Positions 23,170 through 35,774 are shown, counted from the first letter of the stretch. The stretch is DNA of 64,000 bases from Delphinapterus leucas (GCF_002288925.2 NW_022098000.1:5490510-5554509); one strand, 5' to 3'. Made by a program: numbers and translations. The notes: generated by a model not told the origin, from the letters alone.

Positions 23170-23520
23170 TATGCAACAAATGTTTATTGAGTACCTATTA
23201 TGTGCTAGGCATTGTCTTGTTTCTGCAGTTGCAGCAATTAACAAGAAGAATTCCCTGCCCTCGGGACTTCATGTCCATCCTTATTCAGCTCAGTTTTGTG
23301 GTCTGTCATTATAATACTTCTTGGCATACACTCTCAATTCTCTTGTTCTCTAACTTCATCTTACTCATTCAAAATTTATTTATTCATTCATTTATTCACC
23401 TAGTCAGTTAATAAACAATGACTCATCATCCACTATGTGCCAGGCACTGTTTTACGCACTTGGGGCTCATCAGTGAACAAAACAGATAAAGATCCCTGCC
23501 CTCATGGAGCTTACATTTGA
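23170..23520 (-). repeat. L2 LINE 3' end, two pieces
   Basis: 'gtttattgagtacctattat' at about 23182 and 'tccactatgtgccaggcact' at about 23430, then 'tgccctcatggagcttacat', are reversed L2 3' landmarks. The pieces may be one rearranged copy or two. Confidence 0.75.
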
Positions 23521-23983
23521 GCTGGTCTGTGGCAGAGGATCAGGGGAGGTTGGTGAAGGAGAGGTGGGCGCTAGCAATGGAAACAAATAAATTACCCACA
23601 TTGCAAAACCCCTTCTCCAGTTAAATCCAGCTCTCTGGTTTCTCTGCAGTTGAACGTGGCTTAAGAAAAACACACAAGCAGGCTGACAGGTCTCAGACCA
23701 ACAGTCACGGCCATAGACCTCAGCTGGGCCTTCTATCCTGCTGGGCAATCCTAGCCCATGTTCTCCGTCACCAATACCACCTACTCTACCCTAGTCTTTG
23801 CTGATAACTCACCTAATATTTTCAATCTCTTTCTAAACCTCTATATTCTACAAAGGTTATACTCCCCAAATGCCAGAGCATTCTTTCCAAAATACCAATC
23901 TCATCATGGCCATCTTTTTGTTAAAATAAACTTCAACACGTAGGTCCCCATTGCTTTAAGAATAAAGATCACATTTCTTCAGA
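23521..23983. other. Intergenic sequence, nothing recognised
   Basis: No coding or repeat assignment beyond the end of the L2 piece. Confidence 0.45.
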
Positions 23984-24255
23984 CACAGACATAGAGATCA
24001 GACTTGTGGTTGCCAAGGGGGAAGGGGGGAGGGAGGAGGATAGACTGGGAATTTGGGGCTGCAAACTATTACACATAGAATGGATAAACAACAAGGTCCT
24101 ACTGTATAGCACAGGGAACTATATCCAATCTCCTGGGATAAACCTTAATGGAAAAGAATATTAAAGAGAATGTCTATATGTGTGTAAAACGGAGTCACTT
24201 TGCTGTACAGCAGAGATTGGCACAGCATTGTAAATCAGCTCTACTTCAATTAAAA
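23984..24255 (+). mobile_element. L1 3' end fragment
   Basis: 'acttgtggttgccaaggggg', 'tactgtatagcacagggaac' and 'ttgtaaatcagctctacttc' plus an A-rich tail are L1 3' UTR landmarks. Confidence 0.85.
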
Positions 24256-24640
24256 AAAGATTGAATATCTTAATATACACTACAGCCTCCTGTCCAGGCT
24301 CCTTTTCTACCCATGTTCCATGCCCCCTATTTCCAGCATACCAACCGCAGCAGTAGTTGAGTCCTGGCACGTGCAGCTACTCTGTGAATGTTTTTCAATT
24401 GAAGTGTCTCTTAGATTTTCCATTTCTGCCATTTATTCTTCCACTTGGGTTCATATCTCTATCTCAAATAATATTCTCCTGAAAGAATTATCTCAGGGTT
24501 GTTCCCGTGAACAGCGTGAACTGAAATTAACAGTCTTGAACAGTTGAAGGCAATAGTGTTGGTCCCCACACCTACCTCTTGACGGCCCTTTCCATCATCA
24601 TATCAGCATTACCATAAATACTGATATAAGGCCGACTTTT

Positions 24641-24957
24641 TTTTTTTTTTTTGGATGTTGGGGGTAGGAGTTTATTAATTAATTTATTTATTTTTGCTGT
24701 GTTGGTTCTTTGTTTCTGTGCGAAGGCTTTCTCCAGTTGTGGCAAGTGGGGGCCACTCTTCATCGCAGTACGCGGGCCTCTCATTATCGCAGCCTCTCTT
24801 GCTGCGGAGCACAGGCTCCAGACGCGCAGGCTCAGTAGTTGTGGCTCACGGGCCCAGTTGCTCTGCGGCATATGGGATTCTCCCAGACCAGGGCTCGAAC
24901 CCGTGTCCCCTGCATTAGCAGGCAGATTCTCAACCACTGTGCCACCAGGGAAGCCCC
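24641..24957 (-). mobile_element. CHR SINE, long form
   Basis: A poly(T) start (24641) leads to 'gtgccaccagggaagcccc'. TSD AAGGCYGACTTTT at 24628-24640 and 24958-24970. Confidence 0.93.
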
Positions 24958-25195
24958 AAGGCTGACTTTTTATCACAGTAAGAGTAGAGTTGAGTGCTCT
25001 GGTCCTTTGTTGGACTAAAGGAGGTAGAAATAAGAAGGATCATTTTGGAGTGAGTCGTCCTCCATTAGCTTTATGTCAACCATAGAATAAAGAGCTTTCT
25101 TTGATTTAGTTCTAACACATTCTGGGCTGGAGATCTATGAGTGGGAGTAAATTTTTAAAAATCAAAAGAGTTTTTCCTACAAAAAAGCTGGCTGG

Positions 25196-25269
25196 TTGCT
25201 GTACACCTGAAACTAACACAACGTTGTTAATCAACTATTCTCCAACATAAAGTTTTAAAAATTGTTTTT
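25196..25269 (+). mobile_element. Very short L1 3' end insertion
   Basis: Only about 74 bases: 'gctgtacacctgaaactaac' plus an A/T-rich tail. It is cleanly bracketed by TSD AAAGCTGGCTGG (25184-25195 and 25270-25281). Confidence 0.85.
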
Positions 25270-25359
25270 AAAGCTGGCTGGAATTCAAATAGAAGTGGTA
25301 ACTAAGATGTTATCCAATGAGTTGAGAGGGGTCAGGAGAGCTAGAGGCAAATACATATA

Positions 25360-25985
25360 GAATCATAGAGTTTTAGAGCTGCAAAGACACCAGAGATGAT
25401 CCAATGTGAGCAAGAATCTCCTCCGTGTCACCTCAGTGCTATAGCTTTTTTTACGTGCACCCTTCTAATCATAGGGAACTGGCTCCTTTTCATCACTAGA
25501 ACCCATTTGTTATCAGAGTTCTCCTTCCTTATTTTTAACTTTTTCCCCTGGAGTTTCTACCCATGGGCCTAATTTTTGACACCTTAAGGTACAAAAATTT
25601 TAATTGAATCCCCTTGCTACCCAACAGCCCCCAAAACACTTGCACCCAGGAGACTCACTTCTCCTAAGTCCTCTCTTAGTTCTCCTTTTCTGCAGATGTC
25701 CCAACATGCCCAGCTTCCTTCCAGCCACTTCCTTCAGGATACAGAAAAACTTCTCAGTATGCCACAGCGGCCAAGCAATGCTGAATGCATGACCTGACTA
25801 ATGAAGAATAATTAGAACATTTATTTTCTATGATCTATTTTTCTTTTATTGCTGCCTAAAATCAGGGTAACTTTTTTAGCAGCCACTTCACACCCTTGGT
25901 GCCTATTTAAAGCTTGTGGTCAGTTATAACCCTCTACATTTTTTTTTTCCACAGGAAGTGTTGCCAAAGTATTTCCCCAAGCTGC
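25360..25985. repeat. Ancient CR1/L3-type LINE-like sequence
   Basis: Segments such as 'tattgctgcctaaaatcagg', 'agcagccacttcacaccctt' and 'tttctacccatgggcctaat' follow, in order, an old conserved mammalian repeat that I recall as CR1/L3-like. The match is diverged and the family name is uncertain. Confidence 0.5.
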
Positions 25986-26334
25986 ATGTGTGCTGGAGTG
26001 TGTGTTCATCTCAGGCCTCCCTGTGGATCACCGGATAATAGAGACTGGTCATGAACCTTACTCTGTTGAACTGTACGATGACTCCAGTGATACTGGTGCC
26101 ATATGTGAGCTACCCCAAGTTCCTTTTCTAAAGAACAGTCTATTTAAAAACCCAATCTTCTCAAAGGACCTGAGGTGACCAGGCTATTAACCTTTCTAGT
26201 AGCTCATTTTTATCCACAACCTTCCCTTTCTCTTACCAAGTACACACATTCTAATCCGCTTCCAACAATTAAATACCCACCTAGTTAATTTTCTTGCCTC
26301 ACTCCCGGGTTGATTGAGTTCTTGACTTTCTTGT

Positions 26335-26650
26335 TTTTAAATACTGAGCAGGTCAAGAAACCCAAGCCCTCTCCACCAACCAGGGCTCCGCCCTCTGCCC
26401 CGGGGTGGCCTGAAATTGAAGCCAAAGCGGGGGAGGAGGGCTCAGAGCGCAGGCTCGGCAGCGCTGCAGCCAGAGGGACGACAAGAGGTCACTCTAAAAA
26501 CTGCTGCTGCTGGGACGCGTCAGGTGGCTGCTGGTGGTTCCCCAACGGGTTTTCCATCTCCCTGTCTCTCTCTCCACAGATTGCTTCTCAAAAGGAATCT
26601 GCTGCTGAAACTTCACCATCACAAGTCGGGGACGCCCCTCACACAGGACG
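26335..26650 (+). promoter_or_regulatory. KLHL31: Putative KLHL31 promoter and non-coding exon 1
   Basis: A local GC- and CpG-rich patch (about 26390-26740) in AT-rich surroundings has a TATA-like TTTTTAAATA at about 26334-26343. It ends in a strong splice donor, GGACG/GTAAGG, after 26650. A CAGGTG E-box at 26521-26526 would fit a muscle gene. From memory, human KLHL31 has a non-coding first exon and spans about 18 kb. Counting back from the poly(A) site near 44.28 kb lands here. A pyrimidine-rich CCACAG/ATTGC at 26574-26584 could make the last 71 bases a separate exon. The transcription start is inferred, not shown. Confidence 0.45.
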
Positions 26651-27903
26651 GTAAGGACCTGGCGCCTCAATCTCCAGTGCTGGTCTTCTAATCCTGGGGT
26701 GTGAATGGTGGGGAGGGGGGGCGCCTGCGTTCGCGGTGGTAGAGCGATTTCATTGACAGTGGTCCACAGCTGGGTCAGATCCTCCTGTTGGAGCCAGAAG
26801 ACATCTTCTTGAAATCCAAGGGATGCAATAGATGAGAAGAATGTCATAGCAATAGAACTGCATGCTAAGGATGCCTTATGAAAGTAAAGTGACTTGTAAT
26901 TTCTAACAATAATTTTAAGTCTCTAAAGCCTAATGTAGGTTTTTCTTCCTCTATTTTATAGAGAGGGGAGGGGGAAAATAAAATTCTTGGGTTTTGTTCA
27001 TGAAGTTTAGAGTTTCACCTCCATTTTTTGTCAGGAACCGTCAGGAACATTTTGTATCTGATAAGTTTAGATAAAATGTAATCAGCTTTGTTGAAATGGG
27101 TAGCAAACAAATCAGACAACTCTTTGGATCCCCAGAAATAGAACCTATTGACAAAATCCCTCCTGCAAAAAAAGAACAGCTTTTAATTTAACTGTGAAAC
27201 CAGTTTTTGTTACAAATGTGTACCTATGGCAATGCTGACATATGTTTTATGCTAGAAATCATTTTGGAAATGAAACAGTAAAGTAGAAAAGCCCCCTAAA
27301 GTTGGACTTCACTGAAAATGGCAAGAGGCAGAGGCTGGGTGTTTCTATTCCGGGGTCAGGCTACCAGCCGACACACGGGGGGGCTGGAATGTGGCGGTGG
27401 CCGGGAGCGGATGCAGCTGACGCCCCCTTGGCAAGAAGACCTTCTGGGACCCCAGCTCATCCTGGCATGAGAGTGACAGTGACACTTTGGCACACATGGC
27501 TTCCCAGCTTGCCCTGGGTACAGTCTCTCCCAGGAGGCCAGGGCGGAGGGCAGCAGGAAAGAGAATGCTCTTACTCATACAGTGACAGTTCTTTTCGGTA
27601 ATTGGTTCTAGGAGTTTTCATCTGAAGTCTGTTTCAGGCCAGGAGGAACAGGTGTGATCCTGTCACATGGACTTGCCCCCTTGTAGAAGAGGGCAGAATT
27701 ATGTTACCATGTCTTGGCAGCCTCATTTCAGTCCAATGGTTCTGGATCTATTTGGGGTTATGGACCTTTTTGTGAATCTCTGAAAGCTCTGGGCCCACTT
27801 TATAGAAAAATACACATAAACACACATGCACAACATGTTTTCATAATATTCCAGAAATGTTCATGGAATTCCTGGGCTCACCTGAAACCCAACCCAGAAA
27901 AGG

Positions 27904-28088
27904 GTTGCCTGATAAAATACAGGACACCCAAGTACACTGAACTTCAGATAAACCACAAACCAGTTTTTATTATAAGTATGTCCCAAATATCACCTGGGAT
28001 ATATTTAAATACTAAAATAGATTGGTGGTTTTTCTAAAATTCAAATTTATCTGGAGATCCTATATTTTTATTTACTAAATTTGGCAAC
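27904..28088. mobile_element. Palindromic non-autonomous DNA transposon
   Basis: Left end GTTGCCTGATAAAATACAGG and right end 'ttactaaatttggcaac' are inverted repeats of each other, and the interior continues the imperfect palindrome. The arrangement resembles the MER53 class, a name given from memory. Confidence 0.65.
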
Positions 28089-28289
28089 TCAGACCCAAAT
28101 GCATGACTTGCAGATGGAGAATCCCCTGTCTCTGTTGGTTTATCCATATCTGATCATGAGTTGATGCTAGGGTTCTAAAAGGCCATGTTGGGGGGGGCGA
28201 GTGGAAGGGGGGAGAAGTGATACAGACCGGACTTTGACTATTCTGACAGCAAAAGCCAGCTGTTTATTTTTAACTCTCTGTAAAATTTT

Positions 28290-28400
28290 ACAAACGAAAG
28301 GTACACATCTCATCTGACAGATGGTCAAACTGAAATCCTAAAAAGCTGAATGTTTTGCCATAGGTCTTTCAAGTGGTTAGAGCAAAATTAACATCAGAAC
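28290..28400 (-). repeat. MIR SINE fragment
   Basis: 'catctgacagatggtcaaac' followed by 'tcagaacccgattctcag' is reversed MIR core. Confidence 0.6.
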
Positions 28401-29084
28401 CCGATTCTCAGTTCTGTGACAACCAAAGGGACATTAGTCTTACAAACTAGATTTCTAACCCCACTTCCTGCAACCTTAACGTACACACACAAAAGACAAG
28501 TAAAAGAAAGAGCTATTTTACTAAAATTTTCAACAAAACCAAAAATCTTAGCACAGGGTCCTTACATCCTGTATCCAGGTTTGGAAAATAGAAGTTAGCT
28601 TTATGTATAGAGTGTGTATGTGTTATAGATAGCAGGCCTCTAGCTAAGTTGAGCCATCAGAAATTGATAATATTTGTCTTTAAACAAAAATTGATAATTC
28701 CGTATTCAACCTAACACTGAAAAGGAGGTGTCTGATTCTCTGATCAATAAATTCATACAAGATCTCCTTGAACCTACTTCTGTTTTTGGCTTACCCAAAC
28801 TACTAGAGTTTCATAGACTTACAACCCCTAATAGGATAAAGAAACCCATAGGCTCTGATTGTCCCCAAACGAATCTGTCTTACAATTAAAAGGGCAGCTC
28901 TTTTATTTCAGTGTTTGGAGCTATAAAGAACCATTTCATGTTCTCCATATCCAAACTTTGATTTTATAAATTTGAGTTCCACCTCACTCAATCTCAATCT
29001 TCCCATGTTGGAAGGAGTTAACTTTTTAACCTGCGACAGATTTCAACCTGCCCTGGATATAAGGGCTATATAGGGGGTCAGGGT

Positions 29085-29320
29085 TCAATCTGGGTTTGAA
29101 TCTTTGCCCTACTACACGTTCTATACCCATCCTGTGACCTTGGATATGTTTTTAAAACTCTCTCTGAACCTTAATTTCTTCATTTGTAAAATGAACATAA
29201 TATTACCTGCCTTTTAGAATTGTCACAATGCTTAAATTTTAAAAAATAAAATCATGTCAAGTATTTACCTAGGCTCAGCACACAGTTATTCCTCAAGTTA
29301 TACATGCTAGCTCTACAATT
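29085..29320 (+). repeat. MIR SINE fragment
   Basis: 'atctgggtttgaatctttgc', 'ccatcctgtgaccttggata' and 'ttcttcatttgtaaaatgaa' occur in MIR order. Confidence 0.85.
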
Positions 29321-29452
29321 ATTATTTTAGGTAGAAATGAAAGTAATAGTTTACATTGAATACATAGTCTAGATTCATGCTTGGTGATTTATATTTAGGA
29401 ATTAATTATTCACATGCTTAAATTGGCAAATACAAAAGATCACGGCAAATTT

Positions 29453-29657
29453 TGTTGTTGTTGTTGCGTTACGTGGGCCTCTCACTGTCGTGGCCTCTCC
29501 CGTTGCGGAGCACAGGCTCCGGACGCGCAGGCTCAGCGGCCATGGCTCACGGGCCCAGCCGCTCCGCGGCATGTGGGATCTTCCCAGACTGGGGCATGAA
29601 CCCGTGTCCCTTGCATCGGCAGGCAGACTCTCAACCACTGCACCACCAGGGAAGCCC
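29453..29657 (-). mobile_element. CHR SINE
   Basis: Reverse-oriented full-length copy ending 'gcaccaccagggaagccc'. TSD GATCACGGCAARTTT at 29438-29452 and 29658-29672. The tail is a GTT-rich stretch rather than pure T. Confidence 0.93.
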
Positions 29658-31007
29658 GATCACGGCAAGTTTGACGGCTCACTTAACTGCCCAGCTGTTA
29701 TCACGTGTTGAATACACGACACTATCATCATAGAAATGACACAAGAGCCAAGACCGGCAGTGGGCAGTGGGAGGAGGGCGTGGAATCGTGCCTCTGTTGC
29801 CCTTCTGCCACTTTCTAACAGGCAGCTCTTACAGGGGACCTGGGAGGCTGCTCTGGGCACTAGTGGATGGAGTGCGGAGGGAAGGAGGCGTGGGGTCCAC
29901 GACCAGAGAAGAATTCTCTGAGCTCCCTCCACAGAATGAAGGGATAGCTCCGATAGCCTGGGGAGCCTTCCACAACCTTCTGCGCTCTGTGCAGTCTCCT
30001 CTTTTACCCAGAAGGGGAGGGGACGGGGGGCACTGCAGTGCCTCCAAATAGCCTCTCATCCGCCCTGCTCTGTCCAGCGTGTCCTGCTACGGCAGGGCCA
30101 CTAACGGTCCCGGGGCACCTGTAAAGCTCTTTTTTGATCCCAAGGGGGCAACTCACTAGAGTCCCCTGGCTGGGGAGGGAGAATCATGCCCTTCGTGCTT
30201 CAGGAAAAACGCAGAAACAGTCTTGAAACTGTCCCAGTTGCAGGCAGCTCAGATAGGCTGGTCCCCTCACCATGCAAACCCCATGCAGACTGACCATGAC
30301 CCCAGTCAAAGCCCTCCCTGGGGTGTGGAAATCACAGCGACTGCCCAGCTACCAAGCCTGGGGAGGGGGTTCCCTGAGCCTCTGGCCACAAGGCCCTCAC
30401 TCATTAAAAAAGAAAAGAAAAAGACAAAAAGCTTTGAAAACAACAACAAGAGTAAGTGAAAGCCCCATCCAGCTTATTGAATCAATAAGAATGGAATGCT
30501 TTAGAAATGGATTACTCAACACCAGGTCACACTCTGTATTGTATAAGAACATGTACAGGCAACTCGTTGTAACCACTGCCTCTTCCTCGTAGCCATGTTT
30601 TGGTATCACTGTGCCCACCATTTGTGATCATTTACAATATGACCCAGGGGTGCATAGTGAACATTTGTATAACTGTAAAAATTATATATGTTATAATTGA
30701 AAAGACAATGAGACTTCTGTGCAAATTGCTTTGACTGCTTGTTCACATATGACCTTGGAGCTGAGTAGTACGTTTCTGTGAATATTCCATTTTTTTCTAA
30801 TCATCCTCTACAAGCCGACACCATCAGCCTGGCGGTCCAGCACCGTGACCAGATGAGTAAATGGAAGTGAGTTAAACTATTTCCCTTTCCTTCCATTCAT
30901 GAGCCCTTAGGCTGCCCTCTTATAACTTCTTTCCTTTAAGGCTGCCTTTGCTTTTCATTCAAGTGTGATTGTAGGAAAATGCTGGTTAGTTTGTCAATTG
31001 GCATGGG

Positions 31008-31009
<2 letters not shown>

Positions 31010-31039
<30 letters not shown>
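31010..31039 (+). repeat. (TG)15 microsatellite
   Basis: Fifteen uninterrupted TG units. Confidence 0.95.
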
Positions 31040-31041
<2 letters not shown>

Positions 31042-32179
31042 CCAGCGTGACATGTCAGAAAGGCCTCAGTGTGAGGGTCCTAGAGAGTCATCAAAGGCTT
31101 CCCAGCCTGCCCTGTGAGAACATAGCCTCTGGGTTTTGATCATCCATGGAGAGGGAGCTGGTCTTCCCTGCAGTAGGGACTGGAGCACACCCTGTAGCTC
31201 TCTCACCATACTTGCCTTAAATTGAGAAAAGCCATGGCCGGAGCCCCACCTCCCTGGGAGATGGAAGAGCAGGGCCAGAGGAAGAGCATTTCTTGGGATG
31301 TAGGGAGCAGTGAACACCTCTGCAGCCTAGAGGACAACATCAGAGCCTGGCCCAGCTTCCAAGGCGTGAGCCTGGTCCCCAGACTCCTCTGAGGGGTCTT
31401 CAGCATGTTATTGGAGGAATATGGCCCAGACTGGGAACACCTGGGCAGGTGGATGGAGAGCCTCACCTTCGAGGTGCAGACCTAGGAACAGGATGTAATG
31501 GCAGTTCTAGTAGAGAAAGACTGAATTTATGAGCATATCTGGGGAAATATGGCCACCAGGAAGTGGTCTGCAGGCTCTGATTTCAAAACTCTCTTAAATG
31601 GTCTCCTGAATCTCAGAGCTAAAGAAGCCAGTTACCTTTACACAGTGATTTTGAGGATTCTAAAAACCCTCTCTTATTAAGAAAATATATATATATTTAA
31701 AATATTAATAATATTAAAATTAAATTAATGTAATTTGATTAACATTAAAATATTATGTAAATAATAATATAATATTAGTTTAAAGAATATGCGTATATGT
31801 TCCACAGTGGTAGCTCTGTTAGAAATTTGCATGTGAGTCATTGGAGTACACTGATAAAAAAAAACCCCAAAACTCCAAAAAACATGCATATCTGGGAGGA
31901 AGAGTAGATTTGCCCACTGATGGATTAGCTTGGATCATCTGTCAGACTAGCTAATGTGTCACCCAGTAGGGCCCTGGAGAAATGGGACAAGGGCAAGAGA
32001 ATTCAGATAAAGGGTCATGAGGGTTTCCATGGGAACACCAGGGGCAGCAAGAAGGCCAGACCATGGAGGAAAGAGAAGGCAGCAACAGAAAGTAACAGAA
32101 GGAAGCCGTGGAGGAAATTTGACTGATTTCACTAGGGCCTCAGTGCGCCCTCTCCTTCCTGGAGGTTCCTTAATCCTTC

Positions 32180-32420
32180 TCAATTGCATAGCAACTCATC
32201 AAGTTCAAACCCTTCCTGGTATCCAGCATCCTTTCTGTATCCTCGTGTTACCTGCCTACCTGTCTCCCTCACTCCAGCAATCTTCTTCGTCTGCACATCC
32301 CGTGCCGAGTCACCCCTCCCTGCTTCCATAACAGGCATTTCCTCTGCTTTAAAGGCCTTCCCCCTCCTATACCTACTCCTCTTAAAAACCTTTCATTCCT
32401 GGAACCGGCAAGATTCCTGT
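32180..32420 (+). repeat. L2-like LINE fragment
   Basis: C/T-rich text with 'catcctttctgtatcctcgt', 'ctttaaaggccttccccctc' and 'acctactcctctt' resembles the plus-strand L2 3' region. Diverged. Confidence 0.5.
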
Positions 32421-32879
32421 TATCTACAAATCTTCCCATCCTAACCCCACTCCAACAAAACAGTTCCTTTCATTTGAAATCTGAAGTCCAGGTTCATAGA
32501 TTCAATCTGTTCTATATAATCTGCTATTTTCCTGACATAACCTATGTCCCAAGTTTCTTAAATTTCCAGGGTTACCTTTCTCATTCATAGCAAAGTAAAT
32601 AATCTGTTCTTCAGCCTATGTCATTGCATGAGTTCCATTTCTCTCCCTGGCATTTTCAAAAATCCCTTAGAAATGTTTAACTGTTCCAGAAATCTACTCT
32701 TGATCCCCATGACTGCATCTCCATCCTGTGGCCACTTTCTCTGATTGGTTTCACCCCAAAGCTTAAACAGGTTACTTCCTTCATTCCCTAAAACACATCT
32801 AAGAAGGTTATTGATTTTAATGAAAACAATTCAAAATTTTTGAACATTCACATTTTGCAAGACACCCTATTAAATGCTG

Positions 32880-33010
32880 TACAGACATTTCTCACTAAGC
32901 TTTCATGGACCACCCGACAGGCAAGCACCATTATTATCTTTACTTTAGAGGTAAGCCAGTAGAGTGGAGACTCTAAGAGGTTAGTAATCTATGGAAACTC
33001 ACAGCTCAGA
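32880..33010 (-). repeat. MIR SINE fragment
   Basis: 'ctttactttagaggtaagcc' and 'ctaagaggttagtaatctat' followed by 'actcacagctcagataaata' fit a reversed MIR. Confidence 0.6.
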
Positions 33011-33861
33011 TAAATAGTGGAGCTGGTATTTACATTGTATTTTCATTTTCATTCTCATTCAGTTTGAAATACTGTCTAATTTCTTCTTTGACTCATGGAT
33101 TATTTACAAGCGTATTGTTTAATTCCCAGGATTTCCTCCAAAACAATGAGTGGTTATAAGCCTGACGTCCAAATGAGTAAAAAATTGCCCATAGGACTTC
33201 CTCCAGGAAAATAGACAGGGCCATTTCCAAAAACACATTTGTGCTCCTACTGGTAGAATCTACTGGGTTTTTGTTTTGTTTTGTTTTGTTTTTTTAAGTT
33301 ACTCTGCTGCGATTCCCTACTTGTTGTCATTTTGTACTTGTCATTGTTTATCTATTTAACACAAATTACATATTGTATTGCTCCATCATTCTCAGTACAG
33401 TGCCGCCCACACAGCAATAGGTGTCTGATAACTACTTGCTGAACAAAATTTTTAAAATTTTCCCCAGAAAAATCCAACAAGGGGACACTTACCACCTAAG
33501 TCAAATGCATTTGAAGACTAAAATGATGGTGGGTTGAAAATCTGTTTCACAAGGTAAGGATGCATGTGGCTTTGCCTGCAAGAAAGAATGAGGAAGCACA
33601 AATGTGCTACAGTCTTGTAAACAAAAACAAATGTGAATATGACAGAGCTTAACGAGGAAGAAAAAAAGCCCTGGCAAAGCAAAAGACCTTCTCTGTTTCC
33701 TACCTACTTGCTACTCTCCTTCCACATGGAAAAGAACAGGAACAAACACAATAGAAAGGTTATGGAATTGTTTTTAACATCTATTCCAGTAATTAAACTG
33801 AAGACTTTCAAGGGGGATCAAAGCTAAGTTTTACCTCTCAGGATGAACTCAACAGTGAGAC

Positions 33862-33863
<2 letters not shown>

Positions 33864-33892
<29 letters not shown>
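33864..33892 (+). repeat. (AC)n microsatellite
   Basis: About 14 uninterrupted AC units. Confidence 0.95.
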
Positions 33893-34401
33893 CACCCCTC
33901 AAAAACTATAAAACATCTAAATGTGCATCAACAAGAGAATAATTGAACAAGGTTTATATATCCTTACTATGGGAATCTATGCAGCTGTTAGGGACAATGA
34001 TATAAATTTATGTATGTGCTGATATGGAAAGATGTACATGAGTACATCCAAGTGAAAAAAGCAAACTGTTGAATAATACCGCATAAACTTGTTTTGATAC
34101 AAGTTCTCTTATAGTGGTATGCTGGAGCTCATGAGAACCAATTTACATTTTCAGGAATTTAGCAAACTGGTTGTTGGTAGCTTAAAACCAACCACAACGA
34201 GTGTATTTGTACTAAAGAAATTAGCACCTTGCAAATAAGGGGTATTTTCCCCCCCTGGAGAGTTGATTTACCAGCACACCACTGCTCAAACTATGCAAAT
34301 ATAAGTTTGCCTAAGCACGTACAATTATCTGGAATGACATAAAGCAAACTGTGAGTTGCTGAACTACACATACTGATTTTGTTATTTTTAAAATGAAAAA
34401 A

Positions 34402-34824
34402 AAATAAATAAATGGATGAACCTAGTGATTATCATACTAAGTGAAGTAAGCCAGACAGAGAAAGACAAGTATCATATGATATCACTTCTATGTGGAAACT
34501 AAAAAAAAAAAAAAAAAAAAGATACAAATGAACTTATTTACAAAACAGAAATAGATCCACAGACATAGGAAACAAACTTATGGTTACCAAAGGGTGAAGA
34601 GGGAGGGATAAATTAGGAGGTTGGGATTAAAATATACACACTACTATATATAAAATGGATAACCAACAAGGACCTATTGTGTAACACAGGGAACTATACT
34701 CAATGTTTTGTAATAACCTATAAGGGAAAAGAATCAGAAAAAGAATATATATATTCTGAATCACTGTGCTGTACACCTGAAACTAAGATGACATTGTAAA
34801 TCAACTATACTTCAATAAAAAATA
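34402..34824 (+). mobile_element. L1 3' end
   Basis: 'gtgaagtaagccagacagag', 'cttatggttaccaaagggtg' and 'ttgtaaatcaactatacttc' are L1 ORF2-tail and 3' UTR landmarks. TSD AAAATGAAAAAA at 34390-34401 and 34825-34836. An internal A20 run lies near 34500-34520. Confidence 0.9.
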
Positions 34825-34901
34825 AAAATGAAAAAAGTAACACCAGTAATTTCACAAGAAAGTGAAAGGCTATAGATAAAATCCATTTAAAAGTCTAAGT
34901 G

Positions 34902-35116
34902 GGGCTTCCCTGGTGGCGCAGTGGTTGAGAGTCCGCCTGCCGATGCAGGGGACATGGGTTCGTGCCCCGGTCCGGGAAGATCCCGCATCCTGCATGCCGC
35001 GGAGCGGCTGGGCCCGTGAGCCGTGGCCGCTGAGCCTTATTGTCCAGAGCCTGTGCTCCGCAACGGGAGAGGCCACAACAGTGAGAGGCCCGCGTATACC
35101 AAAACAAAACAAAACA
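34902..35116 (+). mobile_element. CHR SINE with short internal duplication
   Basis: Full-length copy. TSD AAAAGTCTAAGTG at 34889-34901 and 35117-35129. The usual 'gatcccacatgccg' segment is partly doubled here (CCCGCATCCTGCATGCCG). The tail is (CAAAA)n. Confidence 0.94.
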
Positions 35117-35774
35117 AAAAGTCTAAGTGTAGCATCTTCTGATGACTATGCCCAATATTTTGAGAAGGGCTAAAATAATTTAATCTGTGATACTTTAAGG
35201 GCCATGTATTTATTTGGTAAACTTAATATATTTCAAGGCTACATTTAATATTAGAGCTGTTCAGAGCTACGTAATAGAGCTAAATCTACACTTCCTATAG
35301 ATTTAAAAACTGGTTCAAATATTTATAACATTGATAATAGGAAGTGGTTACTGTCCTTAATATGTCAGCATCTATATAAATATATTTCTAAGAGGCACAT
35401 TTGTAGATTTAGAACTTTAGTGTCAAAGCATAAAAATAGTTTTTATTCTTAATGGGCTGCTAAATTATTATTCAAAAGACTGTATCAGTTATACTCCCAT
35501 CAACAATGTATGGAGAGTACCACACCAATATCTGATATTCTGAATATTTTAAAATATTTTAACCACTTGATAAGCAAAATTTGACGACAAAAAATAAAAA
35601 GGCTCTCTGGATTTCAGTTGACAGTTCTCTGATTATTGTTAGCTTAGCTTTTTAAAAATATTAACTGTATTTTATTTTCTGTGAACAACCTTGTTACCTA
35701 GACATAGTCTTTGTCCACTTTCTACTTGGATTACCTTTGACTTATTAACTTTATGAGCCCTTTAAATATCGTTA

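Noticed and set aside
25955..26174. Tudor-domain-like gene fragment
   Set aside because: The VELYDDS text briefly looked Tudor-like, but the upstream half follows an ancient repeat and no core Tudor motif or neighbouring exon supports it.
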